DNA of 64,000 bases. It comes from CAVUPF01 sp963743285 (GTDB lineage Bacteria > Actinomycetota > Thermoleophilia > Solirubrobacterales > 70-9). The translations under genes and the position numbers were made by a program. The stretch covers positions 62,001 to 126,000 of the forward strand of contig CAVUPF010000004.1 of the NCBI GenBank assembly GCA_963743285.1, read 5' to 3'. A model generated the notes under the pieces. That model searched no databases, had not been told where the DNA came from, and saw nothing but the letters and a program-made list of their open reading frames with translations. Shown in pieces: positions 17,132 through 23,356 of this stretch (positions are counted from its first letter, which is position 1; each line of letters begins with the position of its first letter).

Positions 17132-17875
17132 CTACTCGATCAGCGACTCCCGCAGGGCTATCGCCACCGCATGGGTGCGGTTGCGGGCGCCGAGGCGGGC
17201 CATGATGTTCTTGGTATGGGTCTTGATCGTCTCCTCGCTGAGATCGAGCTCGCGGGCGGCGACGGTGGTGGCCTCGCCATTAGCGAGGCGCCCGAGGATC
17301 TGGCGCTGACGGCGAGTCAGCTTGCCCCGGCTGCCTCTTGGCGGCACGGCTGGGTCGATGAAGCTCTCCTGGGCAAGGGCCGACTCGACCGCGCGACGCA
17401 GCTCCTGCGCACCGGCAGTGCGGGCCACGTAAGCGGTGGCGCCGGCTTGGAGGGCGGCTGTGGCGATGTGGCGCTCCGGCTGCTCGCCGTGGGCAACGAT
17501 CCCAAGGCCCGGGGCGGTCCTGTGGAGGGCCCGGATGGTCTCGTCGCCGCTCAGGGACCGGCCATCGCCATTCGCCTGACGGCGCATGTCGATGATCGCC
17601 ACATCGAAGCTGCCGATGTCTCGGATCAGCTCCAGCCCCTCCTCGCGGCTAGCCGACTCGTAGATCTCGAACCGGTCTTCCAGCACTCCGCGCACCCCGA
17701 GCCGGACGAGCGGGTGACCGTCGATCACAAGGCAGTGGGGGCGCTCGCTCAGGACTGCTTCCGATCTGCTCTGGTTCAGTGTCGGCTCCGCCCTTGGCCG
17801 CGGAGCCTCATCGACCGATCCTAACCCAGCCGGGTCCGGATCGTGCGGTAGAAAGGAAGACGTGATCTCGATCAC
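17132..17875 (-). CDS. LuxR-family response regulator (atypical receiver)
   Basis: A receiver-like domain (HCLVIDGHPLVRLGVRGVL to AGATAYVARTAG) is followed by a LuxR HTH (LTRRQRQILGRLANGEA, SEETIKTHTKNIMARLG). The likely phosphoacceptor Asp is in FDVAIIDMRR. The usual conserved Lys near the end is Arg (YVART), and the switch Ser/Thr is replaced by His (VAHGE), so phosphorylation may be altered. The GTG at 17875 adds about 45 residues before the receiver and lies inside the divergent rrf2 gene. No later ATG, GTG or TTG is in frame before the receiver, so the true start is uncertain. Confidence 0.75.
   Translation of the reverse strand: MIEITSSFLPHDPDPAGLGSVDEAPRPRAEPTLNQSRSEAVLSERPHCLVIDGHPLVRLGVRGVLEDRFEIYESASREEGLELIRDIGSFDVAIIDMRRQANGDGRSLSGDETIRALHRTAPGLGIVAHGEQPERHIATAALQAGATAYVARTAGAQELRRAVESALAQESFIDPAVPPRGSRGKLTRRQRQILGRLANGEATTVAARELDLSEETIKTHTKNIMARLGARNRTHAVAIALRESLIE
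17862..17875. promoter_or_regulatory. palindrome spanning two divergent GTG starts
   Basis: GTGATC-TC-GATCAC is a perfect inverted repeat. Its left GTG is the rrf2 start and its right CAC is, on the other strand, the GTG of the response regulator. It may be an operator or a consequence of overlapping starts. Confidence 0.5.
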
Positions 17876-18260
17876 CTCGAAGTCCCGCTACGCCGTCGTC
17901 GCGCTGGCCGAGCTGGCACGCTCTGGGGAGCGGCCGGTGCCGATCAAGGAGCTGGCCGAGCGCCGCGACATCCCCGACCAGTTCCTTGAGCAACTCTTCT
18001 CCACCCTGCGCCGCGCCGGCCTGCTGGCCAGCCATCGGGGCATGAAGGGCGGCTACACGCTGGCCCGCCCGGCCGAGGAGATCACCGTGCTCGAGGTCGT
18101 CCAGGCCCTCGACGGCAAGATCGGCCAGGAGGCCGATGAGGCAGGCGGCATCTGGGCGGAGGGCGTCACCGCTCTCCGTAAGGTCCTCGGCCAGACGACG
18201 ATTGCCGACGTCGCCCGCCGCGAGGCGGCCGAGTCCGGCTCGGGGATGTACTTCATCTAG
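17862..18260 (+). CDS. Rrf2-family transcriptional regulator
   Basis: 132 residues, winged-helix Rrf2 family: RYAVVALAELARSG, IPDQFLEQLFSTLRRAGLL, SHRGMKGGYTLARPAEEITV. It lacks the three clustered cysteines of IscR/NsrR, so it is not an Fe-S sensor and resembles CymR, the cysteine-metabolism repressor. A ribosome site (AAAGGAA) precedes GTG 17862. In this window cysK and cysE lie 9.2 kb downstream beyond an accessory island. They are inferred to have been its original neighbours and possible targets. Confidence 0.85.
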   Translation: MISITSKSRYAVVALAELARSGERPVPIKELAERRDIPDQFLEQLFSTLRRAGLLASHRGMKGGYTLARPAEEITVLEVVQALDGKIGQEADEAGGIWAEGVTALRKVLGQTTIADVARREAAESGSGMYFI

Positions 18261-18309
18261 ATCTGGCCGCTTTGGGGTGCGGATTTGGCTTGTTCAAACG
18301 GTTTTTGGT

Positions 18310-18347
18310 CCGGCTAAATCCGGTTATTTCCGGTCTGACTGGCGCAC
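18310..18347. repeat. left boundary direct repeat (putative attL) with phased CCGG
   Basis: GTCTGACTGGCGCAC at 18333-18347 recurs exactly at 27438-27452. Just before it, CCGG occurs at 18310, 18320 and 18330, every 10 bp. Beyond the 15 identical bases both sites continue with related (t/c)GGCG(t/c)ACGA sequence. Interpreted as a possible recombination site. Confidence 0.5.
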
Positions 18348-18432
18348 GAGAGGCGTACGAGAGGCGCGTGACGATGGAATCTTCGCCGCCCAGAATCGGC
18401 GTTCGCCGGCGTCCAGAGCTACCATTGCCACG

Positions 18433-18657
18433 ATGGCAACTGCGGTCAAGAAACTCGACTTGAAGGTCGGCGAGTTCGTTGAGATCGACGGCCGGCGCTA
18501 TGAGGTCGTGCCGGCCCGTGAGGGCGACGGGCTGACGCTTGAGTCGCCGATCACGCCGGTTTCGGAGCTGTACGCCAAGCGCCGCATGAAACCCGCCTCG
18601 GCGGAGGACTTCGAGCGGGTCGCTGCCGACCTCCTTCCGCCCGACGGCGAGGGCTAG
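18433..18657 (+). CDS. hypothetical small protein (possible antitoxin-like partner)
   Basis: 74 residues from ATG 18433. The N-terminal half has a small beta-strand-rich pattern (LKVGEFVEIDGRRYEVVPA) and the C-terminal half is helical and acidic (SAEDFERVAADLLPPDGEG). No membrane segment or signal is present. It is first in line with the toxin-like ORF at 18735 and its size is compatible with an antitoxin, but that is inference from position. It is inside the putative island. Confidence 0.5.
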   Translation: MATAVKKLDLKVGEFVEIDGRRYEVVPAREGDGLTLESPITPVSELYAKRRMKPASAEDFERVAADLLPPDGEG

Positions 18658-18734
18658 CACGGGCAAAATCGCGATTCTCCCTCTGCAAAGTTCGTTTGGG
18701 GGAGGGGGTGCCCCAGGGCCGTATCGTCGGATGC

Positions 18735-19736
18735 ATGCCCGACGCAGGGAAAAAGATTTCTTCTGTCCCGGTCAGGTTCGACCGCGAGGAGTGGCTGGAA
18801 GAGGTGGAGCGCTTGGACAGGCGCTCGTCGTCGCGCGTCCAGGCTGAGCGTGCCCTTCGAGAAATCGAGAGTGGGAAAGCGGCTCTCGACTTGCAGCAGT
18901 GCGAAGCCGATGGAGTGGGCGGGACGAGACTCCCCGGCTGCGCGAAGCTCTACGTGCCGCTCGGGCGGCAAGGAGCATCCGAGTCACCCTTCGGCTTCGT
19001 CTTTCAGCTGGCGCAGGCCTCGGACGGCAGCCTCGTCTGGAACTTCCTCGCCTTCGGGGAGCGCCACCCGGCCAACCCGCAGACCCGCAGTGTCTACGAA
19101 CGCGCCCACATGCGGCTGCACGAAACCGCTATCCGTAGTCATCTTCTGCTGAGACCTACCCGCCAGCCCAGTCTCGCCTACCTACGCCGGGGTGGATTCG
19201 GCTGGCACTCGCCCTACGCGCCGCGCTTGAACGGGAAGGTCAAGCGCCTCTTTCAGACGCTCAAGCGGCGGTGGACCTGCCCTCACGCCTGGCCCAACTC
19301 AACCGCGCGGACCACAGCCCCGCATCCTTCCTTCGCGATGCAACCGGCGAAGGCCACGCAGCCTCTCGGAGACCGGCCGCCGGTCATTTTCGCGAACCGT
19401 TGTCCGAGTTCGGGCAATAACAGATATGAGCGAAAACAAACCCACTGTGAGGCGATCGCCGCCTCTCGTGCAGAGCCGCGAAGGCAGTGCCGGTCGGACT
19501 TGGCCCCGTTCGGTGACGCTTTTCCGTCCTGCGACCAACAAGGGGCATGGCGACTAATTGACTTTGCCCAGCCCACCAAGCTCGCTCAGTCGTCGCCTGG
19601 CCCTCGTCAGCGTACGCGCGCGAGGCGTCGGTCCCGAGCAGCTGCGCTGGATTGCCACCGATCCCGAGATCTTCGAGGCCTTCTATCGCGAACACATGGA
19701 GGGGATCCAAGGATTCCTCGCTCGTCGTGTCGGTGA
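18735..19736 (+). CDS. RelE-like N-terminal protein fused to unrelated downstream sequence (broken gene)
   Basis: Only residues 1 to about 129 (18735-19121) look like a natural protein. They contain a basic helix-rich start, RLPGCAKLYVPLG, and VWNFLAFGERHPANPQTRSVYERAHMRLH, which resembles the C-terminal strands and helix of RelE/ParE-type toxins. The frame then runs on through transposase-like sequence (19200-19285), the first leader repeat (19392-19480) and the start of the sigma gene out of frame. A normal homologue would be expected to end near 19125, so the 3' end was probably replaced. An upstream start at 18696 is also possible. Confidence 0.4.
   Translation: MPDAGKKISSVPVRFDREEWLEEVERLDRRSSSRVQAERALREIESGKAALDLQQCEADGVGGTRLPGCAKLYVPLGRQGASESPFGFVFQLAQASDGSLVWNFLAFGERHPANPQTRSVYERAHMRLHETAIRSHLLLRPTRQPSLAYLRRGGFGWHSPYAPRLNGKVKRLFQTLKRRWTCPHAWPNSTARTTAPHPSFAMQPAKATQPLGDRPPVIFANRCPSSGNNRYERKQTHCEAIAASRAEPRRQCRSDLAPFGDAFPSCDQQGAWRLIDFAQPTKLAQSSPGPRQRTRARRRSRAAALDCHRSRDLRGLLSRTHGGDPRIPRSSCR
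19200..19285 (+). mobile_element. possible rve-type transposase remnant
   Basis: SPYAPRLNGKVKRLFQTL followed by KRRW resembles the C-terminal part of the integrase core of IS481/IS3-like transposases (SPY.P..NGK.ER..QTL pattern). It is a short fragment without ends, fused in frame to the toxin-like ORF. Confidence 0.35.
19392..19480 (+). repeat. leader repeat, copy 1 (degenerate)
   Basis: Starts GCGAACCG, with CCGAGTTCGGGCAATAACAG and GATATGAGCGAAAAC, then GGCGATCGCCGCCTCTC. Relative to the other copies one base is missing soon after the ATG (19426), so the small ORF starting there shifts frame and stops at 19557. It sits directly upstream of the first sigma-like gene. See the other copies at 20904, 23242 and 25454. 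Confidence 0.8.
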
Positions 19737-20838
19737 TCCCGAGCACGCCGCCGATCTCACGGCCGAGGTATTCCTCGCTGCGATCGGCGCAGCGCACCGC
19801 TATCGACCTGTGCGCGGAGCCCCGAAGGCATGGCTCTATGGCATTGCCCGCACCGTCGGCGCCATCGACCGATGCCGAACCGGTCGCGAGCCGGCCCAAG
19901 AAGAGCGGCCTCGCGCCAGCACCCTGCTCGATGAAGACGATGCGGCACGGCTGGACGCGCGGCTAAACGTCGCCGCCCGGTCGCGTCGCCTCTACGCGGC
20001 GATGGACCGCTTGCCCGATGCGGAGCGGGCGGTTCTCGAGCTGGTCGCCCTCGACGAGCTGAGCCTCGCCGAGGCGGCGGCGTCCGCCCGCGTGCGGCCC
20101 CTCATCGCCCGCCTCCGCCTGCTCCGGGCGCGGCGCAAGCTGCACGCCGAGCTCCAGGCGGCGGCGACACCGCAGACCCCCAACCGGGGAGGCACGATCG
20201 TGAACCGACACCGTCACCCCACCGCCGGCTTCGAGGACCGACTGCTCGGCGAGCTGCGGACTCTCGTCGCCGAGCGCGGCGCTGCCGCCGCGGCCGAAGC
20301 GGAGGCGTCCACCGGTACCCCGGCCCGGCGCCGCGGTCCCCGCCTCACCCTTGCCCTCCTCCCCGCCGGCGCCGCGGTTGCCGCTGCCGCCACGGCGGCG
20401 CTGATCGTCGGCGCCAGCGATGGCGGCACCCCGGCCGCCTACGCGGTCCAACCGCAACCAAAAGGCATGGTCAACGTCGAGATCCGCGGCCTTAAAGACG
20501 CGAAGGGGCTCGAAGAAGCACTCGGCGACGCCGGCATCCCGGCCTCGGTCACTTACCTGCCGATGGGGATGGCCTGCAAGGAACCGCGCTCCCGGCCGGC
20601 GCCACCTCGCGTCGACGGGACGGTGGTCCTGTCCGGCCGCGTCGGCCCGGGCGACAGGAATGTCTCGACCGTCTTTCGGATCAGCCGCGACGCGGTCGGT
20701 CCCGGCCAGACGCTTCTCATCACCGCCTCGCCGGGGCCCGAAGGCGACGCCGTCCGGGCGGAGATCGCCGAACGCAGCTTTGCGCAGTGCAAACCGGTCC
20801 TGGCGCCGCCGGACAGGGGCAGCCGCAATGGTGGTTGA
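19558..20838 (+). CDS. ECF sigma factor fused to anti-sigma-like membrane protein
   Basis: 426 codons. Residues about 35-105 form sigma region 2 (EIFEAFYREHMEGIQGFLAR, AADLTAEVFLAAI) and 143-198 region 4 (LPDAERAVLELVALDELSLA). From Val215 the frame continues without a stop into an anti-sigma-like protein with a TM helix (about 263-286) and an extracellular part carrying AQCKPVLAPP. GTG 20200 with GGGGAGG eight nt upstream is a likely independent start for this second part (212 residues). The TTG at 19558 follows a TAA in the same frame, so the sigma start is uncertain. Confidence 0.65.
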   Translation: MTLPSPPSSLSRRLALVSVRARGVGPEQLRWIATDPEIFEAFYREHMEGIQGFLARRVGDPEHAADLTAEVFLAAIGAAHRYRPVRGAPKAWLYGIARTVGAIDRCRTGREPAQEERPRASTLLDEDDAARLDARLNVAARSRRLYAAMDRLPDAERAVLELVALDELSLAEAAASARVRPLIARLRLLRARRKLHAELQAAATPQTPNRGGTIVNRHRHPTAGFEDRLLGELRTLVAERGAAAAAEAEASTGTPARRRGPRLTLALLPAGAAVAAAATAALIVGASDGGTPAAYAVQPQPKGMVNVEIRGLKDAKGLEEALGDAGIPASVTYLPMGMACKEPRSRPAPPRVDGTVVLSGRVGPGDRNVSTVFRISRDAVGPGQTLLITASPGPEGDAVRAEIAERSFAQCKPVLAPPDRGSRNGG

Positions 20839-20903
20839 GTTGTGGCCTGATTTGGCGCCCTCGCTCGCGAAAGAGCGGCGTGCCCACCAGCCTCTTTCTG
20901 AAC

Positions 20904-21018
20904 ACAGCGTGAACCGTTTTCCGAGTTCGGGCAATTACAGACATAAGCGAGAACCCAACCGACGCCGAGGCGATCGCCGCCTCTCTTGCAGAGCCGCGCG
21001 CCTTCGGCGTCATCTTCG
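20904..21018 (+). repeat. leader repeat, copy 2 (at the ECF sigma gene)
   Basis: ACAGCGTGAACCG, CCGAGTTCGGGCAATTACAG, then ACATAAGCGAGAACC, with ATA (20943) at the position of ATG in the other copies. The similarity continues through the first about 25 codons (IAASLAEPRAFGVIF). This is probably the ancestral context, because the N-terminal residues continue naturally into sigma region 2. Confidence 0.8.
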
Positions 21019-21524
21019 AACGCCACTTCGGCCCGATCCACGGCTACCTGCGGCGTCGTTTCGACGACCAGTTGGCGGACGAGTTGACTGCGCAGACCTT
21101 TCTGATCGCTTTCGACGCTCGTCCCCGCTTCGACCAGGGGCGTTCGGATTCCCGCCCCTGGCTCTTCGGCATCGCCGCCAACCTCGCCCGCAGCCACCGC
21201 CGTCGCGAGTTGGCCGAGCTGCGGACGATCGCTGCGATGCGCCCTGATCCGAGCACCGGGATCGAGGGGGTCGAGGCTCGGGTCGATGCGGAACGGCTGC
21301 GGGGCCTGCTCGCTCAGTGCCTCGCCGACCTCCCCGCCGAGGAGTCAGACGTGCTCCGTCTCCTCGTCTGGGCAGAACTCGATCAGCCCGAGATCGCCGC
21401 TGCGCTCGCGATCCCGCTCGGCACCGTCAAGTCAAGGCTCTCCCGCGCCCGCGGCCGGCTGCAGGCCGCCCTCGGCCCCAGCCCAGACCTATCGACCGCG
21501 AACCCACCTCACCCCGAGAGTTAA
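20943..21524 (+). CDS. ECF RNA polymerase sigma factor with ATA in place of start codon
   Basis: 193 codons from 20943. Region 2: FGVIFERHFGPIHGYLRRRF, LADELTAQTFLIAFDA, DSRPWLFGIAANLARSHRRR. Region 4: LPAEESDVLRLLVWAEL, IPLGTVKSRLSRARGRLQ. The codon aligned with ATG of the paralogous leaders is ATA. There is no ATG, GTG or TTG between the upstream in-frame stop and TTG 21072, which would delete the first helix of region 2. Either ATA is used, or the gene is silenced or truncated. Its stop is 3 nt before the anti-sigma-like gene. Confidence 0.7.
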   Translation: MSENPTDAEAIAASLAEPRAFGVIFERHFGPIHGYLRRRFDDQLADELTAQTFLIAFDARPRFDQGRSDSRPWLFGIAANLARSHRRRELAELRTIAAMRPDPSTGIEGVEARVDAERLRGLLAQCLADLPAEESDVLRLLVWAELDQPEIAAALAIPLGTVKSRLSRARGRLQAALGPSPDLSTANPPHPES

Positions 21525-21527
21525 CCG

Positions 21528-22874
21528 ATGGACGACCTGACCCTGATCAAGAGCTTCCGGGCCGAGCGCGTGGTCGACGACGTCAAGGCCCGAGAAGAAA
21601 TCTGGCGGGTGCTGGAGGCCCGCTTCGATGCGCCGCCTGCGGCCCCTGCGCCGATCGCGACCCCGGCCCGGCGCCGCAGGCACCTCCTCGGCCCCCGTCG
21701 CCTCCTCGCCCTCGCCGGCGCAGCCGCCGCAGTCGCTGTCGCGGTGCTCGTCTTCAACTCCGGCGCCAGCAACACACCCAACGCATTCGCCAAGGCATTC
21801 ACCGTCCAACGGCAGAGCGGCGGCGGGGTGGCGATCAAGATCTATAGCGCCGAAGACGCCGCCGGCCTCGAACGGGCCCTGGCGAAGGCCGGAATCCGCT
21901 CGCAGGTCACCTGGCTGCCACACGGGACGAGGTGTCGCGAACCCCGCTTCACGCCGTCGACGGCGAAAACCTCTCGAGGCGGGACGATCGGCGGGGTGGC
22001 CACCGTAAGTGGCCCGGGCCAAGCGATGACGATCGGAGTCATGAGCCCCAAGCAGTGGCGCGAACGCTGGCGGGGACACACGCACGCTGAAGTCTCCAAA
22101 TTGACCCCGAAAATCAGTCTCGACCCGGGCTCGTTCCGCCCAGACCAGACGGTGGTGATCTCCGGATCACCGGTTCCATTCCACGGGGACCCGAAAGGAG
22201 GCTACAAAGCCCACTTCGGGATTGCCGAAGGGCCGGTTAAACCGTGCGAGCCGGTGAGGGCGCCCAACCGTCTCCATCCTTCCAAGTCGCGCGAAATGAA
22301 ATCGGGACAGGGCCAGGATCACCATGCAGCCACTGCCACGAGGAAGTCCGGCTCGAATCCCTCTGCGCCGCAAGAGGGCCACCGATCAGCCATCCCCGTC
22401 AAAAAGCAGGGCGGAGGCGGTGTGGCGACCAAGCCCATTAGCGCCGAAGACGCCGCCGGCCTCGAACGGGCGTTGGCGAAAGCCGGGATTCGCTCTCAGG
22501 TCACCTGGCTTGCGGCCGGGATGATGTGTCGCGGACACCGCTTCCAGTTTTCGGCTGCGAAAAGGTCTGAAGGCAACAAGATCAACGGGCTGACCTGGAT
22601 GAGTGGCCCGGGCGAAGCGACGACGTTTGGAGCGATGAGCCCCCGGCAGTGGGGCGAACGGTGGCGGGATAAGACGCCCACCGCGCAAATCAGTCTCGAA
22701 CCGGAATCGTTTCGCCCCGACCAGACCGTGATCATCTTCGGCTCACGGGTTCCCAACGAAAAAGGAAACCCCGAAGGTGACTTCAAGGTCTACTACGCGA
22801 TCGCCGAAGGGCCGGTTAAACCGTGCGAACCGGTGACGGCGCCCGCTGAAGCCCCCGAAGGCGAAGGCAAATGA
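21528..22874 (+). CDS. anti-sigma-like single-pass membrane protein with duplicated extracellular module
   Basis: 448 residues. The cytosolic N terminus (MDDLTLIKSFRAERVVDDVK) is followed by one TM helix (about 57-77) and two copies of an extracellular module. Each has SAEDAAGLERALAKAGIRSQ, VTWL, a single Cys, FRPDQTV and a closing IAEGPVKPCEPV. The pairing with the ECF gene 3 nt upstream suggests it binds and holds the sigma factor until a signal is received. That is inference; no known anti-sigma zinc motif (HxxxCxxC) is present. Confidence 0.65.
   Translation: MDDLTLIKSFRAERVVDDVKAREEIWRVLEARFDAPPAAPAPIATPARRRRHLLGPRRLLALAGAAAAVAVAVLVFNSGASNTPNAFAKAFTVQRQSGGGVAIKIYSAEDAAGLERALAKAGIRSQVTWLPHGTRCREPRFTPSTAKTSRGGTIGGVATVSGPGQAMTIGVMSPKQWRERWRGHTHAEVSKLTPKISLDPGSFRPDQTVVISGSPVPFHGDPKGGYKAHFGIAEGPVKPCEPVRAPNRLHPSKSREMKSGQGQDHHAATATRKSGSNPSAPQEGHRSAIPVKKQGGGGVATKPISAEDAAGLERALAKAGIRSQVTWLAAGMMCRGHRFQFSAAKRSEGNKINGLTWMSGPGEATTFGAMSPRQWGERWRDKTPTAQISLEPESFRPDQTVIIFGSRVPNEKGNPEGDFKVYYAIAEGPVKPCEPVTAPAEAPEGEGK
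21795..22266 (+). repeat. tandem intragenic duplication, unit 1
   Basis: First copy of the extracellular module of the membrane protein. A 31-bp identical block occurs at 21846-21876 and 22440-22470, and the GCCGAAGGGCCGGTTAAACC closing block also recurs. Confidence 0.8.
22384..22853 (+). repeat. tandem intragenic duplication, unit 2
   Basis: Second copy of the module, about 470 bp, joined to the first by a Ser/Lys-rich linker. The copies differ mainly around their cysteine (TRCREPRF versus MMCRGHRF), so they may have diverged in what they sense. Confidence 0.8.
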
Positions 22875-22986
22875 AGATGACGAAACTCGCGGCAAGGGCG
22901 GCACGCCGCGCAGCCCTCAGCTGAAGCGCGCGGGCCTGGCTACCAACAGCCAGACGCAAACTCCGGGCCGGTCGCATGGATCGCCC

Positions 22987-23136
22987 ATGCAGACCTCAAG
23001 CGGCGGCGGCTCCTCGCCGCTTGTTGCGATTCTTATTGCCATAGCCGCGCTTGCCGCGATCTCCATAGCTGGGGTGATGGTGAGGCAGCGCCGCCGTCAA
23101 GGCGAAGGTCGCCGCAGGCAGCGTCGCGCCCTGTGA
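22987..23136 (+). CDS. small membrane peptide, truncated relative of the 24900 gene
   Basis: 49 codons: SSPLVAILIAIAALAAISIA is a TM helix followed by a basic tail (RQRRRQGEGRRRQRR). The 105 bp at 22989-23093 match 25289-25393, which encode the TM tail of the larger protein at 24900. After it, in another frame, come VKAKVAAGSVAPCEPVPAPP-like codons related to the anti-sigma tail. Probably a recombination remnant rather than a working gene. The rest of 22875-23241 holds nothing else recognisable. Confidence 0.35.
   Translation: MQTSSGGGSSPLVAILIAIAALAAISIAGVMVRQRRRQGEGRRRQRRAL
22989..23093 (+). repeat. TM-tail repeat, copy A
   Basis: 105 bp closely related to 25289-25393; both start GCAGACCTC and end GAGGCAGCGCCG with the same length. 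Confidence 0.8.
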
Positions 23137-23241
23137 ACCCGTCCCGGCGCCGCCCAACGGCGGAGCTAGCGCCTCGGGCGCGGCAGGGCAGGGCAGCCCC
23201 AGTGACGGCTGAGTTGCTGCCTGATTTGACTCAATCCGAGT

Positions 23242-23356
23242 ACAGCGCGAACCGTTTTCCGACTTCGGGCAATAACAGATATGAACGAAAACCAAATCCA
23301 CTCTGAGCCAATCGCCGCCTTGCCTGAGGTACCGCGTGCCTTCGGCGCCGTCTTCG
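23242..23356 (+). repeat. leader repeat, copy 3
   Basis: ACAGCGCGAACCG, CCGACTTCGGGCAATAACAG, ATG at 23281, then a coding part giving MNENQ and PRAFGAVF. Here it directs the first secreted repeat protein. Confidence 0.85.
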
